Below, one piece after another: positions 1-4,761 of a stretch of DNA of 5,149 bases (position 1 is its first letter; each line of letters begins with the position of its first letter). Location of the stretch: assembly GCA_050249455.1 (NCBI GenBank), contig JBFWQM010000318.1:1-5149 (forward strand). Direction: 5' to 3'. The position numbers were made by a program, and so were the translations under genes. This stretch comes from JBFWQM01 sp050249455. Its GTDB lineage: Bacteria > Pseudomonadota > Alphaproteobacteria > MPNO01 > VGEU01. The notes under the pieces were generated by a model. That model ran no database searches and was not told where the DNA came from. It saw nothing but the letters and a program-made list of their open reading frames with translations.

Positions 1-1047
1 AACGGCTTCAAGATGATGATGGGCCACGGCTCGTTCTACGGCGCCGACATCCAGCGCCTCGGCGCCATGGCCGAGAAGGCCGACTTCGCCTCCGGCGCCG
101 GCACGGTGAGCGATCACCCGATCATCGACGAGTACGTCGAGCGCCTGTTCAAGGACTACGAGCCCGGCCGCGACCTCAAGGTCGCGTGGGACGCCGGCAA
201 CGGCTCGGCCGGCCTCGCGATGGCGAAACTGGTGGCGAAGCTGCCCGGTCGCCACGTCATGCTGAACGAGACGGTCGACGGCACCTTCCCGGCGCACCAC
301 CCCGATCCCACCGTGCCGAAGAACCTGGAGCAGATCATCGCCGCCGTGAAGGCGGAGCGCTGCGACCTCGGAATCGCCTTCGACGGCGACGGCGACCGCA
401 TCGGCGTGGTCGACAGCGAAGGCAACATCCTGTGGGGCGACCAGCTCATGGTGCTGCTGGCCACCGACGTGCTCGCCACTTCCCCCGGCGCCACCATCAT
501 CGCCGACGTCAAGGCGAGCCAGACCCTGTTCGACTCGATCGGCAAGCTCGGCGGCAAGCCGCTGATGTGGCGCACCGGCCATTCGCTGATCAAGGCGAAG
601 ATGAAGGAGATCCACGCGCCGCTCGCCGGCGAGATGAGCGGCCACATCTTCTTCGCCGACCGCTACTACGGCTATGACGACGCGCTCTACGCCGCGGTGC
701 GGCTGCTGCGCTTCCTCGGCAAGTCCAAGGAGAGCCTGGCGGCGCTGCGCGCCAAGATTCCGCAGTCGGTGTCGACGCCGGAGCTGCGCTTCCCGTGCAG
801 CGACACCCGCAAGTTCGCCGTGATCGACGAGGTGCGCGACCGCCTGAAGGCGTCGGGCGCCAAGGTGAACGACATCGACGGCGTGCGCGTGCAGACCGAC
901 GACGGCTGGTGGCTGCTGCGCGCCTCCAACACCCAGGACGTGCTGGTGGCGCGCTGCGAGGCCAGGGACACGGCCGGCCTCGACCGCCTCAAGGGCGCCC
1001 TGGCGGCGGAGGTGCGCGCCAGCGGCGTCCAGCCGCCGGCGTTCTGA
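1..1047 (+). CDS. Phosphomannomutase/phosphoglucomutase, C-terminal 348 residues (5' end outside window)
   Basis: This is an alpha-D-phosphohexomutase, a cytoplasmic Mg-dependent enzyme that interconverts hexose 6-phosphate and 1-phosphate through a phosphoserine. It feeds GDP-mannose and UDP-glucose synthesis for LPS and exopolysaccharide. The frame is open from base 1 and begins NGFK, the residues that directly follow the catalytic serine loop in this family, so the serine and roughly the first 100 residues lie off the left edge. Seen in the fragment: the metal-binding loop DGDGDR (residues 128-133, bases 382-399), the sugar-recognition loop GEMSGH (210-215, bases 628-645), and the C-terminal phosphate-binding loop RASNTQ (307-312, bases 919-936). 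All key elements present are intact. The family is usually about 460-500 residues, which fits. Homologues are called algC, pgmG or manB; PMM versus PGM preference cannot be read from this fragment. The TGA at 1045-1047 is followed 22 bases later by the next gene on the same strand, so co-transcription is likely. Confidence 0.95.
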   Translation, partial: NGFKMMMGHGSFYGADIQRLGAMAEKADFASGAGTVSDHPIIDEYVERLFKDYEPGRDLKVAWDAGNGSAGLAMAKLVAKLPGRHVMLNETVDGTFPAHHPDPTVPKNLEQIIAAVKAERCDLGIAFDGDGDRIGVVDSEGNILWGDQLMVLLATDVLATSPGATIIADVKASQTLFDSIGKLGGKPLMWRTGHSLIKAKMKEIHAPLAGEMSGHIFFADRYYGYDDALYAAVRLLRFLGKSKESLAALRAKIPQSVSTPELRFPCSDTRKFAVIDEVRDRLKASGAKVNDIDGVRVQTDDGWWLLRASNTQDVLVARCEARDTAGLDRLKGALAAEVRASGVQPPAF

Positions 1048-1049
1048 CC

Positions 1050-1069
1050 CCGGCGGGCGCGCCCGCCGG
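1050..1069. repeat. Perfect 20-base palindrome filling the PMM-cyclotransferase spacer
   Basis: CCGGCGGGCG at 1050-1059 is followed at once by its exact reverse complement at 1060-1069. Only two bases separate it from the upstream TGA, and it ends directly before the ATG at 1070. In RNA it could form an 8-bp G+C stem with a GCGC loop. No T-run follows, so it is a poor intrinsic terminator. It leaves no room for an ordinary Shine-Dalgarno sequence before the ATG. It may slow 3' decay, attenuate transcription or hide the start of the next gene; which one cannot be told from sequence. Confidence 0.8.
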
Positions 1070-1471
1070 ATGCGCTTCTTCTTCTACGGCACCCTGCTCG
1101 ACGCCGACGTGCGGGCGCGCATCGCCGGCCCGTGCGCCGTTGCGCCGGCGCGGCTCGACGGCTGGCGGCGCGTCGCCATGCAGGGGAAGTCCTATCCCGT
1201 GATCGTGCGGCACTACGGCGCGTCGGTCGACGGCCTGCTCGCCGACGGCCTCGATCGCGCCGCTGCGCGGCGGCTCGACACCTACGAGACCGACGAGTAC
1301 GAGACCGCACGGCTGCGCGTCGTCACCGCCGACGGCCGTCGCCTGCCCGCGCTGGTATTCGTGGCCGGCGCGCGGGCGCGGCCGGGCACCGTGCCGTGGA
1401 GCCTGGACGCCTGGGTCGCCCGCCACAAGCGCAGCTTCATGCGCTCCAGCTGGGTCACCGCGTCAGGCTAG
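1070..1471 (+). CDS. Gamma-glutamylcyclotransferase-fold (AIG2-like) protein, 133 aa
   Basis: A small cytoplasmic protein of the GGCT/AIG2 superfamily, whose characterised members release 5-oxoproline from gamma-glutamyl amines or peptides. The actual substrate here is unknown. The protein opens with FFYGTLLD (residues 4-11), carrying the YGTL/YGSL substrate-binding loop that marks the family. The conserved LDxYE motif follows at 69-73, and E73 corresponds to the catalytic glutamate of the family. The pattern SYPVIV (41-46) and the C-terminal aromatic/basic tail WVARHKRSFMR are also consistent. The length is normal for short bacterial members. The ATG at 1070 was chosen because the family motif starts three residues later and there is no reason to extend. 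It has no recognisable Shine-Dalgarno sequence because the palindrome abuts it, so translation may depend on ribosomes finishing the mutase gene 22 bases upstream. Its stop TAG at 1469-1471 overlaps the stop of the convergent membrane-protein gene. Confidence 0.88.
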   Translation: MRFFFYGTLLDADVRARIAGPCAVAPARLDGWRRVAMQGKSYPVIVRHYGASVDGLLADGLDRAAARRLDTYETDEYETARLRVVTADGRRLPALVFVAGARARPGTVPWSLDAWVARHKRSFMRSSWVTASG

Positions 1472-2268
1472 GCGTGCAGCGCCCGGCGCGCCGCCACCAT
1501 CCCGAGCGAGAAGACGATCGAGGTCGCGAGTCCGAGGGAGAGCCCCCACGCCGGCCCCCATGCCGCGGTCGCGAGGTAGAGCGTCAGCAGGAAGCCGGAG
1601 AAACCCACCATCGCGCGGATCGAGCGGGCGAGGGTGATCGCGGTGAACTCGGGCCCGAGCCGCGGGTAGAGCACGACGATCAGGCAGGTGAAGGTGACCG
1701 GGAAGACGGCCGCCATGCCGGTCGCCTGCGGCCCGATCGCGTCGGACGCGGTCACCACGCCGCCGACCAGCGCGCTGACCAGCAGCGCGCGCATCGGATG
1801 GTCGTACCAGCGCCGCCGCAGGTGCACCGCCGGCACCGGCCGCCGCACGATGCGCGAGGTCGCCGCGAAGCAGGCGGCGTAGACGGCGACGTTGAGCAGG
1901 AGGGCGGTCAGCGGCGTCCATTCGACCCGCCCGATCGGCACCGCCGCGGCGAACCACACCGCGAAGCCGAGCGCCAGCGCCGCCAGCAGCGGCAGCCGCG
2001 TCGCGACCACGCCGACCACGGTCGCGAACATCACCGAGCCGCCGACCATCGCGAACGACGACAGCGCGCTCGCCGCCACGAACGCATCGTCGGCCTGCAG
2101 CGCCAGCAGCACGTAGGCCGGTCCCGCCGCCACCGGCAGCGCGGTGATCAGCGCGCCCCAGAACGGGCTGCCGCGCTCGGCGATGTGCGTGGCGGTGACG
2201 ATGACGGCCGCGGTCGCGGCCATCTTGACCAGGAGGGACAGCCAGAAGTCCGGCACGCCGGCGCGCAT
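1468..2268 (-). CDS. Unnamed nine-helix inner-membrane protein with internal duplication, 266 aa
   Basis: I do not recognise a named family. It is a very hydrophobic protein with about nine predicted membrane helices at residues 8-30, 35-57, 62-89, 93-112, 118-138, 159-175, 184-202, 214-235 and 240-260. The strongest positive patch, residues 139-160, contains RIVRR and HLRRRW. Placing it inside the cell gives N-terminus out and C-terminus in. Two halves look related. P45-V46 through AMVG (73-76) and LGFA (100-103) of the first half match P190-V191 through AMVG (219-222) and LGLA (245-248) of the second, at an offset of 145-146 residues. Helix 5 separates the halves, giving a 4+1+4 layout like many small transporters, so transport is a guess only. 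The start ATG at 2266-2268 has GAGG directly before it, which is poor spacing; the ATG at 2221-2223 (M16) is possible but would cut helix 1. Codon use and GC match the neighbours. Confidence 0.82.
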   Translation of the reverse strand: MRAGVPDFWLSLLVKMAATAAVIVTATHIAERGSPFWGALITALPVAAGPAYVLLALQADDAFVAASALSSFAMVGGSVMFATVVGVVATRLPLLAALALGFAVWFAAAVPIGRVEWTPLTALLLNVAVYAACFAATSRIVRRPVPAVHLRRRWYDHPMRALLVSALVGGVVTASDAIGPQATGMAAVFPVTFTCLIVVLYPRLGPEFTAITLARSIRAMVGFSGFLLTLYLATAAWGPAWGLSLGLATSIVFSLGMVAARRALHA

Positions 2269-2399
2269 CCTCGCACTCGCGGCGCGCCGGCCCGCCGGCC
2301 GCCAGGGGTCGGGGATATTGCGGAGGAATCAGGGGGGAGGGAAGGGGGGAAAGAGGCCGTACGGTCCCGATCCGCCGATCCCGGTCCCGGCGCGTCGGC
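2269..2399 (-). terminator. Gene-free spacer with C-rich, G-poor tract downstream of the carboxypeptidase; possible Rho-dependent terminator
   Basis: This 131-base gap separates two leftward genes. Read leftward after the carboxypeptidase stop, positions about 2356 to 2304 give an RNA rich in C and U with only about three G in its last 27 bases and none in the preceding C/U run. This C-over-G bubble is the kind of sequence Rho loads on. No hairpin followed by a U-run is visible. Next to the membrane-protein start lies a GCCGGC-CC-GCCGGC inverted repeat (2286-2299) that could fold in the leader of that gene. An 8-base palindrome CCGTACGG sits at 2357-2364. No promoter for the membrane gene stands out, so it may be read from upstream with partial termination. 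Confidence 0.3.
2332..2349 (+). other. G-tract cluster, possible G-quadruplex on the + strand
   Basis: The plus strand carries G6-A-G3-AA-G6 at 2332-2349, with further G4 runs at 2305-2308 and 2311-2314. Two-tier quadruplexes are easy to draw here. A three-tier one needs the 2311-2314 run and a 17-base loop. It lies in DNA between two leftward genes, so the G-rich strand is the non-template-like opposite of the mRNA, and any effect would be at DNA level. The same bases are the C-rich tract described as a possible Rho site, and the two readings compete. Confidence 0.35.
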
Positions 2400-3722
2400 T
2401 CAGTTCGGGTTGGAGGCCGACTGGGCGAAGCCTTCGGCCGGCATGACGGTGCAGGTCGCCATCGGCTTGAGCTTGACGCACGCCTGCCGCGCCGCCTCCT
2501 CGCTGAGGCCGGCGAACTTCGCCTTGTAGACGGTTTTCTTGTTGATCCGCGCGGTCTGCACGGTGCCCGGCGACCGCTTCAGCGCCGGCATCGCGCGCTC
2601 CGCCTTGGCGATCGCCTGGTGCGCCGCGCCTTTGGTCGTGAACGTGGCGAGCTGCACCGCCCACTGGCTGGATCGTGCGGCGCGCGGCGCCGGCTCGTCG
2701 TTCGCGGCGACCTTGCGGGCCAGACGGTTGAGCGCGGCGATCTCCGACTTGGCGAGCCCGGCGATTGCCGCCGAGCCGATGCCGGCCTCCAGGTGCGGGG
2801 TCTCCGGCTTGTCGGCCGCCGCGACCCGGATGATCTTCGGCCGCGGATCGGCCGGGGTCGGCGGCAGCAGCGATTCGGCGCTGGCCAGCACCGTGCGCGC
2901 CTGGTCGGGCCGCGCCATGCGCGCGTAGTTGGCGTCGAGCAGGTTCTCCATGAAGGCATCGCGCGACCGCGCGCTGGCGCCGCCCATCACCACCGCGACC
3001 AGCCGCCGGCCGTTGCGCTCCACCGACGCCGCGAGGTTGAAGCCCGAGGCGTTGATGAAGCCGGTCTTGATGCCGTCCATCCCCTCGTAGCGCTCCTTGA
3101 GGTGGTTGTGGTTGTTGTGCGTGACGCCCTTGTAGGTGAACGAGTCGGTCGCGAAGAACTTGTAGTACTGCGGAAAGTCGCGTAGCAGCGCGACCGACAG
3201 GATCGCCATGTCGCGCGCGGTCGTCACCTGGCTGCGGTGCGGCAGGCCGGAGGCGTTGCGGAAGGCAGTGTCGTGCATGCCGAGCTGGTGCGCGCGATCG
3301 GTCATCAGCTCGGCGAACCGCGCCTCGGTGCCGCCGAGGCGCTCGGCGATCACCGCCGCCGCGTCGTTGGCGGACTTGGTGACGACCCCGAGGATCGCAT
3401 GCTGCAGCATGATCGTCTCGCCCGCGGTCAACCCCAGCTTGGTCGGCGCACGGCCGGCGGCATAGGCCGACACCGGCAGGCGCTCGCCGAGCTTGAGGCG
3501 ATTCTGCTCCATGGCCTCGAAAACCATGTAGAGCGTCATCATCTTGGTGAGCGAGGCCGGATAGGTCTGGCGGTCGGCATTGGTCTCGTGGATCACCCGG
3601 CCGGACTCGTAGTCGACCACGATGTTGGCCTGCACGACAGCGTGCGATGCCGAGGTCGACGTCAGATAGAGGGTAACGGCCAGAGAAGCCCACAAGATAT
3701 GCCGCATGACCACGCGCCCCAT
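2400..3722 (-). CDS. Serine-type D-Ala-D-Ala carboxypeptidase (family S11) with C-terminal SPOR domain, 440 aa
   Basis: A periplasmic penicillin-binding protein of the DacA/C/D/F class that removes the terminal D-alanine from peptidoglycan pentapeptides. All three active-site motifs are present: SLTK (57-60, nucleophile S57 and K60), SAN (117-119) and KTG (219-221), with the usual GMDGIKTGF context. Residues 7-28 form a Sec signal peptide with a likely cut after SHA (26-28). Instead of the beta-rich second domain of E. coli PBP5, the catalytic domain (about 30-268) is followed by an Ala/Pro-rich linker (about 270-350). A SPOR domain then starts at WAVQLATF (354-361) and ends near 428, with cysteines C415 and C424 that could pair. 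SPOR domains bind denuded septal glycan, which suggests action at division sites. Start: ATG at 3720-3722 has AGGGGA almost touching it. The ATG at 3705-3707 (M6) gives a more typical signal peptide, with GGGG about nine bases upstream, and is a serious alternative. It is transcribed leftward from the AT-rich divergent region. Confidence 0.94.
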   Translation of the reverse strand: MGRVVMRHILWASLAVTLYLTSTSASHAVVQANIVVDYESGRVIHETNADRQTYPASLTKMMTLYMVFEAMEQNRLKLGERLPVSAYAAGRAPTKLGLTAGETIMLQHAILGVVTKSANDAAAVIAERLGGTEARFAELMTDRAHQLGMHDTAFRNASGLPHRSQVTTARDMAILSVALLRDFPQYYKFFATDSFTYKGVTHNNHNHLKERYEGMDGIKTGFINASGFNLAASVERNGRRLVAVVMGGASARSRDAFMENLLDANYARMARPDQARTVLASAESLLPPTPADPRPKIIRVAAADKPETPHLEAGIGSAAIAGLAKSEIAALNRLARKVAANDEPAPRAARSSQWAVQLATFTTKGAAHQAIAKAERAMPALKRSPGTVQTARINKKTVYKAKFAGLSEEAARQACVKLKPMATCTVMPAEGFAQSASNPN

Positions 3723-3774
3723 TCCCCTAAGCCGGACATCCGAGCGAGCCGCTACGGCAAGCTCACCCGTTTCC

Positions 3775-3800
3775 TTTTAGAATCAAGGTTCAACCTAAAA
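3775..3800. repeat. Overlapping inverted repeats in the divergent control region
   Basis: AGGTT-C-AACCT at 3786-3796 is a perfect 11-base inverted repeat. It overlaps a second pair, TTTTAG at 3775-3780 and CTAAAA at 3795-3800, with a 14-base spacer. The 11-base element overlaps the proposed leftward -10 box, a normal place for a repressor operator. No regulator gene is in the window, and I do not recognise the motif as that of a known family. Confidence 0.4.
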
Positions 3801-3820
3801 CATTCGATCCGGTTTGTCCA
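3792..3820 (-). promoter_or_regulatory. Candidate sigma70-type promoter for the carboxypeptidase gene
   Basis: On the minus strand TGGACA (3815-3820) matches five of six bases of the -35 consensus. A weak -10, TAGGTT (3792-3797), lies 17 bases downstream. Transcription would start near 3785 and give a leader of about 60 bases. The surrounding 100 bases are much richer in A+T than the rest of the window, which supports a promoter here, but the -10 is only a three-of-six match. Confidence 0.4.
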
Positions 3821-3844
3821 TTTTGATCTCTACATCCTTATAAA
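3814..3844 (+). promoter_or_regulatory. Candidate sigma70-type promoter for the lipoprotein gene
   Basis: TTGTCC (3814-3819) and TTATAA/TATAAA (3838-3844) are spaced 18-19 bases apart. This is slightly long but acceptable, and the -10 is good. Transcription would start near 3851 and leave a leader of about 60 bases before the ATG at 3912. The -35 overlaps the leftward -35 on the other strand, so the two promoters may compete for polymerase. Confidence 0.4.
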
Positions 3845-3852
3845 TGCGTTAA
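3838..3852 (+). promoter_or_regulatory. CtrA-like binding site TTAT-N7-TTAA
   Basis: TTAT (3838-3841), seven bases, then TTAA (3849-3852) followed by CC. This matches the alphaproteobacterial CtrA consensus TTAA-N7-TTAA at seven of eight fixed bases, and its second half reads TTAACC as in many known sites. It covers the -10 and start region of the rightward promoter and lies about 18 bases upstream of the leftward -35. Binding could therefore repress the lipoprotein gene and activate the carboxypeptidase gene. The region is AT-rich, so chance occurrence is possible. Confidence 0.35.
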
Positions 3853-3911
3853 CCAAAGCGTGGCGGCGCCTGTGTGCCAGCGTCCCGGCAGGACGGCCGG
3901 GGCTGCGGCGA

Positions 3912-4586
3912 ATGGCCGCGATCGGACTCGCGGCAGCGGTTTCCGGCTGCGCCTACAGCGGGCCGACCGACAATCCGATCGCGACCTCGCTCACCTGGTT
4001 CAGCTATGCCGGGGCGGGCGACCTACGCCGGGCATGCGCGGCCGGCGCGCCCGACCGCTACCGCTTCATCTACAACGGCCTCTACGACGTGCAGGTGCGC
4101 ACCTACGACGTCGCCGTCCGCGCCGCCGGCGAGGCGATGCTGTCCACCAGCGTGCGCGGGCCGGCCGACCTGGTGGCGGGCCTGTCGATCACCGACCCGC
4201 TGAAGCCATGGCGCGGCTTCCGCGGCGAGACGCCGCTGCGCCCGGCCGAGGCGGCGGCGCTGAAGCAGGCGCTGGTCGCCGACGGCTTCCTGGAGCCGCC
4301 CCGGGTCGGCCTGCAGCTGCCGTCCAACGAGTTCTACTGGCTGGCGGCGGCCTGCATCGACGGCCGCTTCCACCTGAACGGCTGGCTGTACCCGTCGCCG
4401 GGCTTCGCGCGGCTGACCTTCCCCGCCTTGCTGCAGCGGCTTGACCCGCTGGACGTGCCGTTCTACGGCGCGCGCGGCGTGAACCAGCGCACCGAGTCCT
4501 ATACGCCCCCGCTGGGCAACCGCTCGCCCGGCGACACCACCTTCATCCTCCAGCTCGGGCGCAATGGGCTCGTCGGGATCGATTGA
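3912..4586 (+). CDS. Probable outer-membrane lipoprotein of unknown function, 224 aa
   Basis: I do not recognise the family. From the ATG at 3912 the protein begins with a short hydrophobic stretch (residues 2-10) ending in the lipobox VSGC, so C13 would be the lipidated first residue. Alanine at +2 would favour release to the outer membrane under the E. coli Lol rule. The mature part has no membrane helix. It contains RYRFIYNGLYDVQVRTYDV (49-67), a charged mixed region, NEFYWLAAACIDGRFHLNGW (139-158) and a C-terminal part rich in G, P and aromatics. C42 and C148 could pair in the periplasm. Start oddity: from this ATG the n-region has no Lys or Arg. In-frame CTG at 3903 would add LRR and make a textbook signal, and CTG at 3870 would add more. 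The frame stays open far upstream to 3237, but that part is antisense to the carboxypeptidase and is not credible as coding. It is divergent from the carboxypeptidase gene and 175 bases upstream of clpS. Confidence 0.75.
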   Translation: MAAIGLAAAVSGCAYSGPTDNPIATSLTWFSYAGAGDLRRACAAGAPDRYRFIYNGLYDVQVRTYDVAVRAAGEAMLSTSVRGPADLVAGLSITDPLKPWRGFRGETPLRPAEAAALKQALVADGFLEPPRVGLQLPSNEFYWLAAACIDGRFHLNGWLYPSPGFARLTFPALLQRLDPLDVPFYGARGVNQRTESYTPPLGNRSPGDTTFILQLGRNGLVGID

Positions 4587-4658
4587 GCACCCTATCTCTT
4601 GAAGTGCCGCGCGCGCCGCGGCCGGTGCGAGGCTGGCGACAGCCGCGCACCGGGTGCT
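4586..4658 (+). other. Candidate folded RNA (three-way junction) between lipoprotein gene and clpS
   Basis: Hand folding gives three stems. P1 pairs AGCACCC (4586-4592) with GGGTGCT (4652-4658). P2 pairs GCCGCG (4606-4611) with CGCGGC (4617-4622). P3 pairs CGGTGCG (4623-4629) with CGCACCG (4646-4652), then after an A/G mismatch GGCTG (4631-4635) with CAGCC (4640-4644), capped by GCGA, a GNRA tetraloop. P2 and P3 are directly adjacent and could stack. P1 and P3 share base 4652, so one pair must open. It may be a 3' end structure of the lipoprotein mRNA, a leader element for clpS, or a dispersed palindromic element. I match it to no known RNA family. Confidence 0.4.
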
Positions 4659-4668
4659 ACAGTGGCTT

Positions 4669-4686
4669 GCCCGAACGGGCTTTCGT
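4669..4686 (+). terminator. Weak intrinsic-terminator-like hairpin
   Basis: GCCCG (4669-4673) and CGGGC (4676-4680) flank AA, or equivalently a 4-bp stem with a GAAC loop. TTTCGT follows. The stem is short and the T-run is only three bases, so termination would be partial at best. It lies between the folded element and the clpS promoter candidate, where a terminator for the lipoprotein transcript would be expected. Confidence 0.35.
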
Positions 4687-4704
4687 CCCCCCGCCGGGAT
4701 TGCT

Positions 4705-4710
4705 TATCAT
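4705..4710 (+). promoter_or_regulatory. Candidate -10 box for clpS
   Basis: TATCAT matches five of six bases of the -10 consensus and is preceded by TGCT. At the expected distance upstream only TTTCGT/TTCGTC (4681-4687) is seen, a poor -35. Transcription would start near 4717, giving a leader of about 45 bases. Transcription from the lipoprotein promoter is the alternative. Confidence 0.35.
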
Positions 4711-4747
4711 GACGGTGGTAGGAGACTCTTCACCAGCATGTGGGAGT

Positions 4748-4753
4748 AGAGGA
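4748..4753 (+). promoter_or_regulatory. Shine-Dalgarno sequence of clpS
   Basis: AGAGGA ends eight bases before the ATG at 4762 and is the best ribosome binding site in the window. It fixes the clpS start. Confidence 0.7.
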
Positions 4754-4761
4754 CGGACGGC

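Noticed and set aside
156..647. 163-codon - strand frame opposite the phosphomannomutase
   Set aside because: The opposite strand carries the DGDGDR and GEMSGH motifs in a conserved enzyme; this frame has no start signal or recognisable motif.
687..1310. 207-codon - strand frame
   Set aside because: Arg/Ser-rich shadow spanning the end of the mutase, the palindrome and the cyclotransferase.
1132..2529. 465-codon + strand open frame
   Set aside because: It crosses three genes, is very rich in Arg/Gly/Ala/His with no motif, and is the shadow expected from GC-rich codon bias opposite the membrane-protein gene.
3100..3125. GT-rich run that looks like a simple repeat
   Set aside because: It encodes the His/Asn-rich segment HNNHNHL of the carboxypeptidase, which corresponds to a conserved Asn-rich segment of family S11.
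2329..3693. 454-codon - strand open frame over the carboxypeptidase
   Set aside because: Same strand but a different frame from the carboxypeptidase, whose active-site motifs are unmistakable. The alternative is low-complexity Arg/Gly-rich sequence.
3823..3844. TTGATC and TATAAA as a promoter pair
   Set aside because: The spacing is 10 bases, far too short for a sigma70 promoter; the upstream TTGTCC is a better -35.
3237..3911. Upstream extension of the lipoprotein frame
   Set aside because: It is antisense to the carboxypeptidase coding region, crosses the AT-rich promoter region, and would bury the lipoprotein signal peptide inside the protein.
4583..4708. TTG-started frame running from the lipoprotein stop toward clpS
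   Set aside because: The start is a TTG overlapping the stop, the frame runs through the hairpins and the promoter candidate, and the peptide is Pro/Arg-rich without features. Only its last 18 codons are discussed, as a low-interest finding.
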